A stretch of DNA of 64,000 nucleotides, taken from positions 1-64,000 of the forward strand of contig NZ_QXFL01000010.1 in NCBI RefSeq assembly GCF_003584125.1, read 5' to 3'. This DNA comes from Aurantiacibacter zhengii (GTDB taxonomy: Bacteria; Pseudomonadota; Alphaproteobacteria; Sphingomonadales; Sphingomonadaceae). Below, one piece after another: positions 53,801 through 62,834 of the stretch. The number at the start of each line of letters is the position of its first letter. Position 1 is the first letter of the stretch. The notes under the pieces were generated by a model that was not told where the DNA came from, did not search any database, and worked only from the letters and a program-made list of their open reading frames with translations. A program made the translations under genes and the position numbers.

Positions 53801-55441
53801 GCGACCGGGGCGGCTATCGGTGCAGCTCGTCGCGCTGTGATGCGCGATCGGGCGAAGGATGCGATCCGTGCCAGTGAAGTCGGCGCTCGCACCATCGGAC
53901 TGTTGCAGGGGGCCAAGGAAGGCGCTCGCCTGTTCGCCCGCGCGCTTCGCTCTGGCGAGCCTGACGACTTCGTATCCAAGGTCGAGGGCGATCAATACAA
54001 CGCTATCAGCGGACTAAAGGGCGAGGTTATCCGCGTGCCGACGCGCCTGCTCACGGCGGAAGACCAATTCTTCAAAGGCATTGCTCGCCGGATGGAACTC
54101 AACGGGCAGGCTGCGCGCATTGCCAGCCGGGAAGGGCTGCGCGGCGATGCGTGGGACGCCCGCGTTGCGGAACTGGCCGCGAACCCGACCGATGAAATGC
54201 TGCAACGCTCGCTGGACTATGGGAAATATCTCACGTTCCAGACCAAGCTGGGCGAGACCGGGCGGCATGTGTCGGGTTTCGCGCAATCCAACATTCTCGC
54301 AAAGGTGGTGCTGCCCTTCGTTCGCACGCCCATAAACCTGATGAAGTTTGCAACGGAGCGGTCGATTGCAGCGCCGCTCCTGGGCGAATGGCGGGCGGAC
54401 TTCCGGGCAGGTGGTGAGCATAGGGACTTGGCCGTTGCCAAGATGCTGCTCGGCACCGGGTTTGCAACGCTGTTCTATGAAGCTGCGCTTGAGGGCCGGA
54501 TTACCGGAGGCGCTCCCCCTGACCCCGCCAAGGCTCGGTTGATGTATGCGGACGGCTGGCAACCCTACTCGATCCGCGTTGGCGACCGCTGGATTTCCTA
54601 TTCTCGGCTTGACCCGTTCTCCACCACGATTGGCGTTGCTGCCGACATGGCGACGCTGCCCGATGGTTTGAGCGACAGGCAAAAGGACGACAAAGCAATG
54701 CTCCTCGTTGCCTCGATCTTGGGCAACCTTGCTAGCAAGACCTGGCTCTCTGGTGTCTCGGCATTCAGTGAAGCACTGATGGAGCCGGGGCGCTATGCGG
54801 ACAACTGGCTGCAACGCACGGCTGGCGCTTTTGCGGTACCCGCTGGTGTGGCTGGCGTGACGCGCGCTGTTGATCCTGTGATGCGGAATACAGACAGCGT
54901 TGGCGAGGCGATACAAGCCCGCGTGCCGGGTATGTCCAGCGGCCTGATGCCGCGCCGCGATGTGTTCGGGGAGCCTATCGAGTTTGACAGTCTCGGCCCG
55001 GACTTCGTGTCGCCGTTCTGGCAATCGCAGGCGCAAGACGATCCGGTCGTGCGGGAAATGCTGCGCATCGGAAAGAGCGTTAGCGCGCCTGGTCGGCAAT
55101 ACACCGAAGATGGCGAACGGGTGGATTACACGCCGGAAGAATATGACCGCTATTCCGAGATTGCGGGTCGCCTGACCTACAACGCGCTGCTCGGTGAGAT
55201 TGCTTCGCCGCGATGGCAGAACGTAAGCGACAAACATCGACATAAGCTGGCCACCGACGCGATCCGAGAGGCCCGTGCAACCGCTCGTAGCGTGATTGAC
55301 GATATGTCCTACGAGCTACCGGAACGCGGTGCGGTGCCTGAATTGATGCCAGCCGATACGCGGGCGGAGCCTGCCCCTCTCCCGACGGGGTTCTCCGCCG
55401 ACGGTGTTCCTGCACCTCCTCCCGGCTTCACGGTGGAATGA
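50897..55441 (+). CDS. 1514-residue phage-like protein with N-terminal SNase domain
   Basis: Three parts. Residues 1-50 hold two P[TP]GF motifs (PPTGFVLEE, PPPPGFALEVD). Residues about 52-170 are a staphylococcal-nuclease-like domain with EVVDGDTIR, R72, D77 and E80 (VRLWGVDAPE). The rest contains Gly/Ala-rich, possibly membrane-active stretches (GAGYGATSGFLGTDGSLGDR) and a long helical region (LSNPPTHVVNMVSNTLTAL ... LPFVRTPINLMKFATERS) like phage virion ejection or polyvalent proteins. The C terminus repeats the P[TP]GF motif twice. A DNA-ejection role is inference. ATG at 50897 overlaps the previous stop. Confidence 0.7.
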   Translation: MASAATPPTGFVLEEEPRATRRSDAPPPPPGFALEVDRPDTPEPDARRTPARVITGEVVDGDTIRSDGPNVRLWGVDAPELNQPGWNREGERVPVGEVSRDALAAYLAQGTPLMGDTAMESWGRPVAPVTVDGRDVGRDMLRSGDAFAAPDYLSADPDRRFDYVGAERLARLNRLGVHGVQTQDPADYRENGELTPEQRRRGHSWFNQTPFEGLTEEGRTQWLGVLRTGTADEIAAKARELGFTIDEDRNRDWVAWRDNERSAGREPVIDRVLYEREVPKPLIDGGGGQLGAGVRGFGDEFVLGGLGEVGAVVDALGGTEGRENIWNSDRRLADIWHNNNDQNAAILGYDSANYPVTSTTSRIGGALTSGFVLPYAQGMRARNLAAYGAGYGATSGFLGTDGSLGDRLTGAAIGTAVGAIADPALAKGLDLAAPFVARGARAVSDRVRGAGTSRRAVETTGSEAAMNNALDLPQGKLPPLPAGARLNTTAAMADDLGEAISAPVQRPQRLDQPLEDPARREIADNINPRDVLPMPSNRVDGVEEAASIDAGRYAEARAPNERDELQRRTVRNVMGREVPKVGPIDLVGWLRLRGGLREENGELASLGITNNAARRGMDFAGQEMRFGPMLADDGMTLDDAAFAAWEEGYFPELSERPDVNTFLEALGETYNGGSGRRFHVDDFAELDAYYGRQTERLDLEQQRYENGEPVYEDRAVAAAADQPFPPVEAYEEWPSDAIGRVGNIDVTRLDTPQDIRRALKTSHNALGGFDAATRGRITNAETERLASELNMTADQLLKRRRGQAFNAEEALAARRILAKSGNELVNTARRLRQMGDNPGSEAEAEFRKKWMRHVAIQEQVAGMTAEAGRVLQQFRQAANSREVRGDVLEALIRGGGGSRRMQEAADALIDMAETSPGKFNAFAEKAMKPKWRDKISELYINFLLSNPPTHVVNMVSNTLTALAQIPEYATGAAIGAARRAVMRDRAKDAIRASEVGARTIGLLQGAKEGARLFARALRSGEPDDFVSKVEGDQYNAISGLKGEVIRVPTRLLTAEDQFFKGIARRMELNGQAARIASREGLRGDAWDARVAELAANPTDEMLQRSLDYGKYLTFQTKLGETGRHVSGFAQSNILAKVVLPFVRTPINLMKFATERSIAAPLLGEWRADFRAGGEHRDLAVAKMLLGTGFATLFYEAALEGRITGGAPPDPAKARLMYADGWQPYSIRVGDRWISYSRLDPFSTTIGVAADMATLPDGLSDRQKDDKAMLLVASILGNLASKTWLSGVSAFSEALMEPGRYADNWLQRTAGAFAVPAGVAGVTRAVDPVMRNTDSVGEAIQARVPGMSSGLMPRRDVFGEPIEFDSLGPDFVSPFWQSQAQDDPVVREMLRIGKSVSAPGRQYTEDGERVDYTPEEYDRYSEIAGRLTYNALLGEIASPRWQNVSDKHRHKLATDAIREARATARSVIDDMSYELPERGAVPELMPADTRAEPAPLPTGFSADGVPAPPPGFTVE

Positions 55442-55875
55442 TGGAGGAGGAACCGAAAAAAACCGGGCGGAAACCGGATGGCACGTTCGCGCCAGGTAAC
55501 AAGATGGGCGGTCGCCCACCGGGTTCGCTGAACAAGACGACACTGGCCGTTCGGGAACTGCTGGATGGTGAAGCGGAAGCCCTGACGCGCAAGGCTATTG
55601 ATCTTGCGCTTGCGGGTGATGGACGTGCACTGCGCCTTTGTCTGGACCGCATAGCGCCGCCACGGAGGGACGGACCAATTGAGTTCGAACTTCCCCCAAT
55701 AAAGACGATGGAAGACGCAGCGAAAGCATCTGCGGCGCTGTTGGATGCGGTGGCGGCTGGTGAAGTCACGCCCGATGAAGCGGGACGCGTGATGGCGTTA
55801 CTCACCGCTCATAAGCAGCTTGTCGAAAGCGGTGACTTGGAAGCCCGGATTGTGGCCTTGGAGAATAGACAATGA
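55438..55875 (+). CDS. DUF5681-like phage protein
   Basis: A 145-residue protein. The N-terminal GRKPDGTFAPGNKMGGRPPGS is the hallmark of DUF5681, a family often encoded near terminase genes in phages. The middle (LDRIAPPRRDGPIEFELPPI) and C-terminal helices (AAKASAALLDAVAAGEVTPDEA, LLTAHKQLVESGDLEARIVALE) complete the family pattern. Role unknown. No large terminase is nearby. ATGA overlaps on both sides. Confidence 0.75.
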   Translation: MMEEEPKKTGRKPDGTFAPGNKMGGRPPGSLNKTTLAVRELLDGEAEALTRKAIDLALAGDGRALRLCLDRIAPPRRDGPIEFELPPIKTMEDAAKASAALLDAVAAGEVTPDEAGRVMALLTAHKQLVESGDLEARIVALENRQ

Positions 55876-56099
55876 GAAACCTAGAAAAGCGCGTGTCCGA
55901 ACTTGAAATGTCCCGCGTAGATGGAAGGGCAGAAGTCCTGGTTGATCGTTGCGCAATGACAGATGCGGAGTTGGTGGCTTTCGATGAAGCTGCTCGCCGG
56001 TACCGCGAAGTCGGCCCCCGCAAGATGCAAGACCACGAGTTGCGGGCGATCTTCAACGCGCCGCGTGTCGATGCGATGCCTTTGGTTGCTGTTCAATGA
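55872..56099 (+). CDS. Small coiled-coil-like hypothetical protein
   Basis: A 75-residue protein starting MRNLEKRVSELEMSR, a short coiled-coil heptad pattern, then TDAELVAFDEAARRYREVG and a helical tail. Overlaps the DUF5681 gene (ATGA) and the next small gene (ATGA). No function recognised. Confidence 0.6.
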   Translation: MRNLEKRVSELEMSRVDGRAEVLVDRCAMTDAELVAFDEAARRYREVGPRKMQDHELRAIFNAPRVDAMPLVAVQ

Positions 56100-56272
56100 C
56101 GGGCTTAAGGAAGCGTCTGCAATTGCTAGAACAGGGCAATTCCGGAATTGTCTGCATTCCGCTGGGCGAGGGTGAAGCGCCGGAGAGTGCCGCCGCCAAA
56201 TACGAGCGGCGGACCCCTTCCACCGGAAAACAAACTATCGTGTGCCTGACGGCGCTCGATCTCGCCCTTTAG
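56096..56272 (+). CDS. Small hypothetical protein, 58 residues
   Basis: MTGLRKRLQLLEQGNSGIVC ... QTIVCLTALDLAL starts with a short amphipathic helix and ends at a TAG at 56270. The ATGA overlap with the preceding gene supports it as the last member of the right-hand operon. No function recognised. Confidence 0.5.
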   Translation: MTGLRKRLQLLEQGNSGIVCIPLGEGEAPESAAAKYERRTPSTGKQTIVCLTALDLAL

Positions 56273-56429
56273 CCCGGCTGCTCTGCCGGGCACGGTATGG
56301 GGCTACTGTCCCATTCGTCCCTATTGTCCCGCCTGCCATTCTCGCAGCGGCAACGATCTGGCGGGAACCGAAAAGCCTGATACGCTATCGTCTCGCTTTT
56401 GGATCACAAACCCATCCGAGTCTCCTCAA

Positions 56430-57269
56430 TTGAGCGTTCCTATTGACCATCACTACCTGCCTCAATTTTACTTGAGGCGTTGGACCCGAGGAGAGAAGCT
56501 TTATCGGTATGTGCGCCCACGGAAGGGTTCCGCCATACACCAAAAGAAGGTGACACCCGCAGCGGTCGGCTATCAACCACATCTATATGCTTATTCGGAC
56601 GGAACCGACGAAGCGGATCGGCAGAGGCTCGAAACACGTTTTTTCCAACTTATAGACGACCGTGCCGCCGCTGCTCTGGCAAAAGTCGAAGAGGGGCAAA
56701 GAGGCACTGCAATTGACCGAGTTGGGCTGGTGCAATTTCTTCTCTCACTGCTCCATCGTAGCCCAACGCGCATTGAGCACCTGCGCGACGAACTGGCTGA
56801 GCGTATGAAATCCGTTCCGGGCTTCGATGCAAGCGACCCTGCCCAAATAATGAGGATTGCAGACAGTATAAACGATCTCTTGAGCGATCTAATTTCATCA
56901 AGAGATATGGTGCCCTTCGTGGCGGAGATGAGAGTCTTTCGTGTGGACGTAGAGGCCAAAGTGAAACTTCTGACGTGCGACATACCCCTAATGCAGTCAC
57001 ACGGGATCAAGAGGCCTGACGCATTTCTCATGCTGCCGTATGCGCCTAATCGACTTTTAATATTGGCGCATGATGAGCGCGTGGCGCTCTCTTTCTCCTC
57101 CCAGGAAAAGGAAGCACTCGCAAACGCAGTGAACGACGCGGTAGTGAAGCAAGCAAGACAGGTGGTGATCGCCTCCAACGATGAAGCACGAGCGTTCATA
57201 GAAGCGAGGTTTGATCCATTTTCACCGCCGCCGCCAGAAAACGGGCTTCTTACTTGGGCGGCGCCATAA
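56430..57269 (+). CDS. DUF4238 protein (cargo)
   Basis: A 279-residue DUF4238 protein. The N-terminal IDHHYLPQFYLRRW is the family hallmark (HHYxPQFxLRxW), followed by helical regions and the middle LTCDIPLM and LPYAPNRLLILAHDE strands. The family is common in genomic islands and its function is unknown. Start is TTG at 56430, placed directly before the hallmark. By eye it is the most AT-rich gene in the element, and it stands apart from the coupled operon by about 157 bases, so it looks like separately acquired cargo at the right end. Confidence 0.78.
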   Translation: MSVPIDHHYLPQFYLRRWTRGEKLYRYVRPRKGSAIHQKKVTPAAVGYQPHLYAYSDGTDEADRQRLETRFFQLIDDRAAAALAKVEEGQRGTAIDRVGLVQFLLSLLHRSPTRIEHLRDELAERMKSVPGFDASDPAQIMRIADSINDLLSDLISSRDMVPFVAEMRVFRVDVEAKVKLLTCDIPLMQSHGIKRPDAFLMLPYAPNRLLILAHDERVALSFSSQEKEALANAVNDAVVKQARQVVIASNDEARAFIEARFDPFSPPPPENGLLTWAAP

Positions 57270-57368
57270 GACAATGCGCCGCGGTCTATTGGATTGCTGG
57301 CGCATTTTAGCACGCCTCCCAGTAGCTCGGGCAGCACGGGTGTTGTCGTGAACGGCTTTCCGAACGTC

Positions 57369-57388
57369 ATGTGGTAGTAAATGAGGGA
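57369..57388 (+). repeat. Right copy of a 20-base repeat near the element ends
   Basis: Matches 37986-38005 with one mismatch (T for G at the seventh base). It lies 54 bases inside attR and has no gene start of its own. Confidence 0.65.
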
Positions 57389-57442
57389 GCGAACTGAGGC
57401 GGCCCCAAGATTCGCTAGATCATTCAACGCTTTGGTGGAATG

Positions 57443-57462
57443 AAATGGCTCCCCGAGTTGGA
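57443..57462 (+). repeat. attR core, 3' end of tRNA-Asn
   Basis: Identical to attL at 37850-37869. Bases 57446-57462 are the last 17 bases of tRNA-Asn including CCA, so integration left the tRNA gene intact on this side. Confidence 0.92.
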
Positions 57463-57520
57463 TTCGAACCAACGACCAAGTGATTAACAGTCACCTACTC
57501 TACCGCTGAGCTATCGGGGA
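57446..57520 (-). tRNA. tRNA-Asn (anticodon GTT)
   Basis: A 75-base cloverleaf on the minus strand: acceptor TCCCCGA/TCGGGGA, D arm GCTCAGCGGTAGAGT, anticodon stem GGTGA/TCACT with loop CTGTTAA (anticodon GTT), T arm TTGGTTCGAATCCAA, discriminator G and encoded CCA. Its 3' end is the integration site of the element on its left. Confidence 0.97.
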
Positions 57521-57593
57521 GCAGCCCGTCAGGCAGGTGAGCGCCTATATGGGCCGTGATTCCGTTTGGCAAGTGTCGAATTGCAGGCTTTCG

Positions 57594-58385
57594 TCAAACC
57601 GCGAACTGTTCGGCCACGATGCGCTCGTCCAGCGCCTGGTGCGGATCGAACAGCAGGGTCATCTCCATGTCGCGCGCCACTTCGATATGCACTTCCGCCA
57701 CGTCGCGCACTTCCTTCGAATCTGCCACCGCGGCCACCGGGCGCTTGGCAGGTTCGTTCACACGGAAGCGCACCTTGCTCCTGTCGGGCAGGATCGCACC
57801 GCGCCAGCGGCGAGGGCGGAAGGGACTGATGGGGGTGAGGGCAAGCATGTTCGAATCGAGCGGCAGGATCGGGCCGTTTGCCGAAAGATTGTAAGCCGTG
57901 GATCCCACCGGCGTCGAAAGCAGGATTCCGTCGCCCGCCAGTTCCGGAATGCGGACCCGGCCATTGACGGAAATCTCGACCTTCGCCGTTTGCCGCGTTT
58001 CACGCAGCAGGCTGACTTCGTTGATGGCGCAGTAGGTGTGCGTCTCTCCGCTCTGCGTCGTTACGTGCATGCGTAGCGGCAGCACCGACATCGGCTTGGC
58101 CTCGCTCAGCCGCTGACCAAGGCCGCTGGCACCGTGATAGCGGTTCATCAAAAAGCCTACGGTACCCAGGTTCAGGCCGAACACCGGACGGGTCTTGCCG
58201 CCATCCAGCATGGTGTGAAGGGTGTCCAGCATCGTCCCGTCGCCGCCCAGCGTGATGATCGCCTCGGCCTCGTCTTCGCTGACGAAATCGTAGCGACTGC
58301 GCAGTTCGTCGGCTGCCCGGCGGGCCCGGTCGCTTTGCGAATGGACCAATGCCAGCTTCTGGAATTTCGGGTTATCGCCTGCCAC
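57594..58385 (-). CDS. nadK: NAD kinase
   Basis: Phosphorylates NAD to NADP. The 263 residues match the family. ATP/NAD site GGDGT at 47-51 (LGGDGTMLDTLH), then LGTVGFLMN, the INEVSLLRE segment and GDGILLSTPVGSTAYNLSANGPIL, all typical. The start ATG is at 58385. The EAL-domain gene begins about 110 bases away on the opposite strand. Confidence 0.97.
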   Translation of the reverse strand: MAGDNPKFQKLALVHSQSDRARRAADELRSRYDFVSEDEAEAIITLGGDGTMLDTLHTMLDGGKTRPVFGLNLGTVGFLMNRYHGASGLGQRLSEAKPMSVLPLRMHVTTQSGETHTYCAINEVSLLRETRQTAKVEISVNGRVRIPELAGDGILLSTPVGSTAYNLSANGPILPLDSNMLALTPISPFRPRRWRGAILPDRSKVRFRVNEPAKRPVAAVADSKEVRDVAEVHIEVARDMEMTLLFDPHQALDERIVAEQFAV

Positions 58386-58496
58386 GAACTGTATCCTCCC
58401 GCCGTGCGTGGCGCGACCCTATGGAGCAGCGTCCCGATTTGCAACGGGACTGTCGGTTGGCAAGACTTACCCCGTGGATTAGGCCAACAGCCATCC

Positions 58497-59306
58497 ATGC
58501 CGATACCCGTACAGATCCACGACCGCAGGCGCCGGACGGACCGCCGTCGCAGCGAGCCGCATCCCGTCAGCGAAGACCTTGCCGCCGCGCTGACGCACGA
58601 TGCGGTGGAGATCCTGTTCCAGCCACAGTATCGCACCAGCGATGGCGCGCTGGCGGGTGCGGAGGCGCTGGTGCGGTGGGATCATCCGGAGCACGGCAGC
58701 CTTGCCGGCGATTCGGTGGTGGCGATCGCGCAGTCCGGGGGCATCGCCCGCAGGCTTGCGCGTTACATCGCGCGTATGGCCATGACGCAGGCGGCGCAGT
58801 GGCCCGATCACCTGCGCCTCTCCCTCAATGTCACGGCGATGGACCTGTTCGACCGGACATTTGGCGAAGACCTGCTGGACATGCTGGCAGGCACCGGCTT
58901 TCCCGCCCGGCGCCTTACGCTGGAAATCACCGAGCAGGCACTGGTGGCCGACCTCGACCGCTCGGCCGAGCGGCTGCGCGTGCTGGCGGAAAGCGGTATT
59001 CGCATCGCGCTCGACGATTTCGGCGCGGGGTTCTGCAATTTCAGGTACCTTAAGGTGCTGCCGCTCCATGCGCTGAAACTGGACCGCGCGATGATCGAAG
59101 GCATCGCGACGGACGAGCGCGATCTCGCCGTGCTGCGCGGTATCGTCGCCATGGCCCGGGCGCTGGATATCGCGGTGATCGCCGAAGGGATCGAAACGAG
59201 TGAGCAGCGCGAAGCGGTAAGGCGCGAGGGTTGCGAGACCTGGCAGGGTTTCCTGGGGGGCAGGCCGATGCCGGGTTCCGACTTCGCGAAACTTGTCGGC
59301 GCCTAA
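58497..59306 (+). CDS. EAL-domain c-di-GMP phosphodiesterase, stand-alone
   Basis: A 269-residue protein made of one EAL domain and a short basic N-terminal tail (DRRRRTDRRR). Catalytic residues are all present: E56 of AEALVRW, Asn of LSLNVTAM, Glu of LEITEQ, DDFGAG at about 174-179, KLDR, Glu of AEGIET and Gln of WQGFLGG. It should therefore hydrolyse c-di-GMP to pGpG and lower c-di-GMP, favouring motility over attachment. No GGDEF, sensor or membrane segment. The ATG at 58497 matches the natural start; the open frame upstream runs into nadK on the other strand. Confidence 0.9.
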   Translation: MPIPVQIHDRRRRTDRRRSEPHPVSEDLAAALTHDAVEILFQPQYRTSDGALAGAEALVRWDHPEHGSLAGDSVVAIAQSGGIARRLARYIARMAMTQAAQWPDHLRLSLNVTAMDLFDRTFGEDLLDMLAGTGFPARRLTLEITEQALVADLDRSAERLRVLAESGIRIALDDFGAGFCNFRYLKVLPLHALKLDRAMIEGIATDERDLAVLRGIVAMARALDIAVIAEGIETSEQREAVRREGCETWQGFLGGRPMPGSDFAKLVGA

Positions 59307-62300
59307 CTGCCCTTCTTCTTGGCCTTGCGCACCACGTTGCTCAGGCCCTTGGTAAGCTGGAACAGCCCGTTCAGGCGGCTTTCCGGATCGCCCCAGGCGC
59401 GGTTGATCTGCAACTTCATGTCGGGCCGCAGCTTGGCCGTGCCCTTCAGCCGGTCGACATAGGCGACGAGGCCGACGGGATCGGGGAAGTTGTTCTCGTG
59501 GAACGTCACCAATGTGCCGCGCGCGCCCACCTCGATCTTGGCGATGCAGGCCTGGATAGCCTGGGCCTTGATCTCGATCAGGCGGATGAGGTTCTTGGTC
59601 GGCTGCGGCAGTTCGCCGAAGCGGTCGATCATCTCGGCTGCCAGCGCCTCGACTTCGCCTTGCCCCTCGGCCTGGTTCAGGCGGCGATAGAGCGCCATGC
59701 GCACGGCCAGGTCGGGCACATATTCCTCGGGGATCATGATGGGCGCATCGACGGTGATCTGCGGGGAAAGGCCGGTGCGGTCCGCTTCCAGCCCCACGTC
59801 TCCCGCCTTTGCGGCCATGATCGCGTCTTCCAGCATCGACTGGTAGAGTTCGAAGCCCACTTCGCGGATATGGCCCGATTGCTCGTCGCCAAGCAGGTTG
59901 CCTGCGCCGCGAATGTCGAGATCGTGGCTGGCGAGCTGGAAACCAGCGCCCAGCGAATCGAGATCGCCCAGCACCTTCAGCCGCTTTTGCGCCACTTCGG
60001 AAAGCGCCGTGTCCTTCTCGGTGGTGAGGTACGCATAGGCGCGGATCTTGGCCCGGCCCACCCGTCCTCGCAGCTGGTATAGCTGGGCAAGGCCGAAACG
60101 GTCGGCGCGGTGGATAATGATCGTGTTGGCGCTGGGCAGGTCCAGCCCGCTTTCGACGATAGTGGTGGAGAGCAGCACCTCGTACTTGCCCTCGTAGAAG
60201 GCGCTCATGCGCTCCTCGATCTCGCCCGCTGCCATCTGGCCGTGCGCGGCGATTACCTTCACCTCGGGCACGGTCTCGCGCAGCCAGTCTTCAAGTGCGG
60301 CCATATCCGAGATGCGCGGCACCACGATGAAACTCTGCCCGCCGCGATGGTGCTCGCGCAGCAGTGCCTCGCGGATCACCATGTCGTCCCATTCCATCAC
60401 GTAGGTGCGCACGGCAAGCCGGTCGACCGGCGGGGTCTTGATGGTGGACAGTTCGCGCAGGCCCGTCATCGCCATCTGCAGCGTGCGCGGGATGGGCGTG
60501 GCGGTAAGGGTAAGGACGTGAACGTCGGCGCGAAGCTGCTTCAGCTTCTCCTTGTGGGTCACGCCAAAGCGCTGTTCCTCGTCCACGATCACGAGGCCGA
60601 GGTTCTTGAACTTCGTGTTCTTGGAAAGGATCGCGTGGGTACCGATCACGATATCCATGTCGCCCGATGTCAGCGCGTCCCGCGTGTCCTTCATCTCCTT
60701 GGCGGAGACAAGGCGCGAGAGGCGCCCGATTTTCAGCGGGAAGCCGGAAAAGCGATCGACGAAATTCTGGAAGTGCTGGCGGGCGAGGAGGGTGGTTGGG
60801 GCCACCATCGCCACCTGCTGCCCGTTCATCGCCGCGACGAAGGCGGCGCGCAGGGCCACCTCGGTCTTGCCGAAGCCGACATCACCGCAGACGAGGCGAT
60901 CCATCGGTTTGCCGCTTTCGAGGTCGCGCAGCACATCGCCGATGGCCTGTTCCTGGTCCTCTGTCTCCTCGTACTGGAAACGGTCCAGGAATTGGTTGTA
61001 GCTGGCTTCTTCTGCCTCCAGCACCGGAGCCTTGCGCAGGGCGCGGCGCGCGGCGACTTCCATCAGTTCGCCCGCGATGGCCTGGATGCGCTCCTTCAGG
61101 CGGGCGCGGCGTTTCTGCCATGCTTCGCCGCCAAGCCTGTCGAGCGGCGCGCCTTCCTCGGATGAACCGTAGCGCGAGAGGACGTCGAGGTTCTCGACCG
61201 GGATGTAGAGCTTGTCGCCGCCCGCGTATTCCAGCATCACGCAGTCGTGCTGGCTCTTGCCCACAGTGATGGGTTCCAGGCCGAGGTACTTGCCGATGCC
61301 GTGGTCGACGTGGACCACAAGGTCACCGCGCGATAATGCCTGCAATTCGGCAAGGAAGGCGTCGGCATCCTTCTTTTTCTTGCGACGGCGAACGAGGCGG
61401 TCGCCCAGCAGGTCCTGCTCGGTGATGACTTCCAGTTCGTCGTTCGCAAAGCCGGTATCGAGCGGCAGGACCATTGCCGTCGTGCGGCCTTTTGCCGCCG
61501 CGCCCAGCGCCTCCTGCCAGGTTTCGGCAAGGCCCACGGGCGTGCCTGCTTCCTCGATGATCGAGGTAATGCGGCTGCGCGAGCCGGTGGAATAGGCCGC
61601 CAGCAGCGGTCGCCTCCCGGTCTTGCCCAAATCCTTGAGATGCGCGGCGGCGGCCTCGTACACGTTCTTGCCGGCGGAACGCTCGGGCGTGAAATCGCGT
61701 GCGGAGCGGAAGCCGAAGTCCACCACCTTGTCGCTCTCCGGCTCGGCGAAGATCGACGTGCGGTGGATAGGCCAGTCCCCCATCGCACTGCCGAATTCGC
61801 CCTGCGTCAGGTATAGCGATTGCGGATCGAGCGGACGGTAGCTGCCCTTGGCTTGTCCCGAAATATCGCCGCGCTGGCGGTGGTAATCGCTGATATCCTT
61901 CAGCCGTTCCTCTGCAGCGGGCAGCGCGCCGGAATCCATTACCAGCACGTCTTCCTTGCCCAGGTGGTCGAACAGCGTGGACAGGCGATCCTCGAACAGC
62001 GGCAGCCAGTGTTCCATGCCCGCCATGCGGCGCCCGTCGCTGATCGCCTCGTAAAGCGGATCCTGCGTGGCGTGCGCGCCGAACATCTCGCGATAGCGGC
62101 TGCGGAAGCGCTTGATACTGTCCTCGTCCAGCAAGGCTTCACTGGCGGGCAACAGCAGGTGGCTCTCGATGCGTTCGGTCGTGCGCTGGGTGCCCGGATC
62201 GAACAGCCGCAGGCTTTCCAGCTCGTCCCCGAAGAAATCGAGGCGCAGGCCCGCCTCCAGGCCGCTGGGGTAGATATCGACGATGGAGCCGCGCATCGCG

Positions 62301-62785
62301 AATTCGCCGGTGTCCACCACGGTATCGACGCGGGTGTACCCCTGCCTGCGCAGCAGCGCGGCCAGGCTCTCGTGCCCGATCTCGGTCCCCACCTTGAACT
62401 CGCGCACCGCCTCGCGGATGCGGAACGGCGTGAGCACACGCTGAAGCAGCGCGTTGATCGTGGTGACGACAAGCTGGTTCGCCTTCCCTCCGGATTGCAG
62501 CGAATGAAGGGCCGACAAACGCCGCGCGCTTACCGACAGGGCGGGGCTGGCGCGGTCGTAAGGCAGGCAGTCCCACGCGGGAAACTCGATCACCTGCAAT
62601 TCGGGGGCGAAGAACTGTGTCGCATCGGTCACCGCGCGCATGGCCGCATCGTCGGGCGCGATGAACACCGCCCGCTTTTTCGCGGCCCGCGCCAGATCGG
62701 CCAGCACCATGGGCTGCGCGCCGCGCACCACGCTGGCGAGCGTGAGCGGCGACTTGGCCGACAGGGTACGGGAAAGATCGGGCAT
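59303..62785 (-). CDS. mfd: Transcription-repair coupling factor
   Basis: A 1160-residue ATPase that removes stalled RNA polymerase from damage and recruits UvrA. N-terminal UvrB-like region (1-400), RNA-polymerase-interacting domain (about 480-550: [19 protein letters not shown]), RecG-like motor with Walker [13 protein letters not shown] (about 635) and DEEQRFGV (about 734), TRG-type motifs GRVGRAK, and a C-terminal D7 domain. The stop overlaps the EAL gene end by 4 bases (convergent). sdhE lies 49 bases upstream. Confidence 0.97.
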   Translation of the reverse strand: MPDLSRTLSAKSPLTLASVVRGAQPMVLADLARAAKKRAVFIAPDDAAMRAVTDATQFFAPELQVIEFPAWDCLPYDRASPALSVSARRLSALHSLQSGGKANQLVVTTINALLQRVLTPFRIREAVREFKVGTEIGHESLAALLRRQGYTRVDTVVDTGEFAMRGSIVDIYPSGLEAGLRLDFFGDELESLRLFDPGTQRTTERIESHLLLPASEALLDEDSIKRFRSRYREMFGAHATQDPLYEAISDGRRMAGMEHWLPLFEDRLSTLFDHLGKEDVLVMDSGALPAAEERLKDISDYHRQRGDISGQAKGSYRPLDPQSLYLTQGEFGSAMGDWPIHRTSIFAEPESDKVVDFGFRSARDFTPERSAGKNVYEAAAAHLKDLGKTGRRPLLAAYSTGSRSRITSIIEEAGTPVGLAETWQEALGAAAKGRTTAMVLPLDTGFANDELEVITEQDLLGDRLVRRRKKKKDADAFLAELQALSRGDLVVHVDHGIGKYLGLEPITVGKSQHDCVMLEYAGGDKLYIPVENLDVLSRYGSSEEGAPLDRLGGEAWQKRRARLKERIQAIAGELMEVAARRALRKAPVLEAEEASYNQFLDRFQYEETEDQEQAIGDVLRDLESGKPMDRLVCGDVGFGKTEVALRAAFVAAMNGQQVAMVAPTTLLARQHFQNFVDRFSGFPLKIGRLSRLVSAKEMKDTRDALTSGDMDIVIGTHAILSKNTKFKNLGLVIVDEEQRFGVTHKEKLKQLRADVHVLTLTATPIPRTLQMAMTGLRELSTIKTPPVDRLAVRTYVMEWDDMVIREALLREHHRGGQSFIVVPRISDMAALEDWLRETVPEVKVIAAHGQMAAGEIEERMSAFYEGKYEVLLSTTIVESGLDLPSANTIIIHRADRFGLAQLYQLRGRVGRAKIRAYAYLTTEKDTALSEVAQKRLKVLGDLDSLGAGFQLASHDLDIRGAGNLLGDEQSGHIREVGFELYQSMLEDAIMAAKAGDVGLEADRTGLSPQITVDAPIMIPEEYVPDLAVRMALYRRLNQAEGQGEVEALAAEMIDRFGELPQPTKNLIRLIEIKAQAIQACIAKIEVGARGTLVTFHENNFPDPVGLVAYVDRLKGTAKLRPDMKLQINRAWGDPESRLNGLFQLTKGLSNVVRKAKKKGS

Positions 62786-62834
62786 GAAGTTCTGGAAGGT
62801 TTAAGCGGCTGAGTGGTTCCGCCGCGCCTTGCCC

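Larger units (their letters stand above)
37850..57462. mobile_element. Integrated element of about 19.6 kb in tRNA-Asn (satellite-like or prophage remnant)
   Basis: Bounded by a 20-base direct repeat that is the 3' end of tRNA-Asn. Contents from left to right: tyrosine integrase; AlpA-like gene; replication operon with CHC2/Toprim primase and DUF3987 protein; cargo membrane proteins and lipoproteins; a minus-strand four-gene operon with divergent XRE regulator; a plus-strand operon with an RHH protein, ejection-like proteins and a 1514-residue nuclease fusion; DUF5681 and DUF4238 genes. No capsid, portal, large terminase, tail, holin or endolysin gene is recognised. A satellite that depends on a helper phage and a deleted prophage are both possible. 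Confidence 0.88.
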
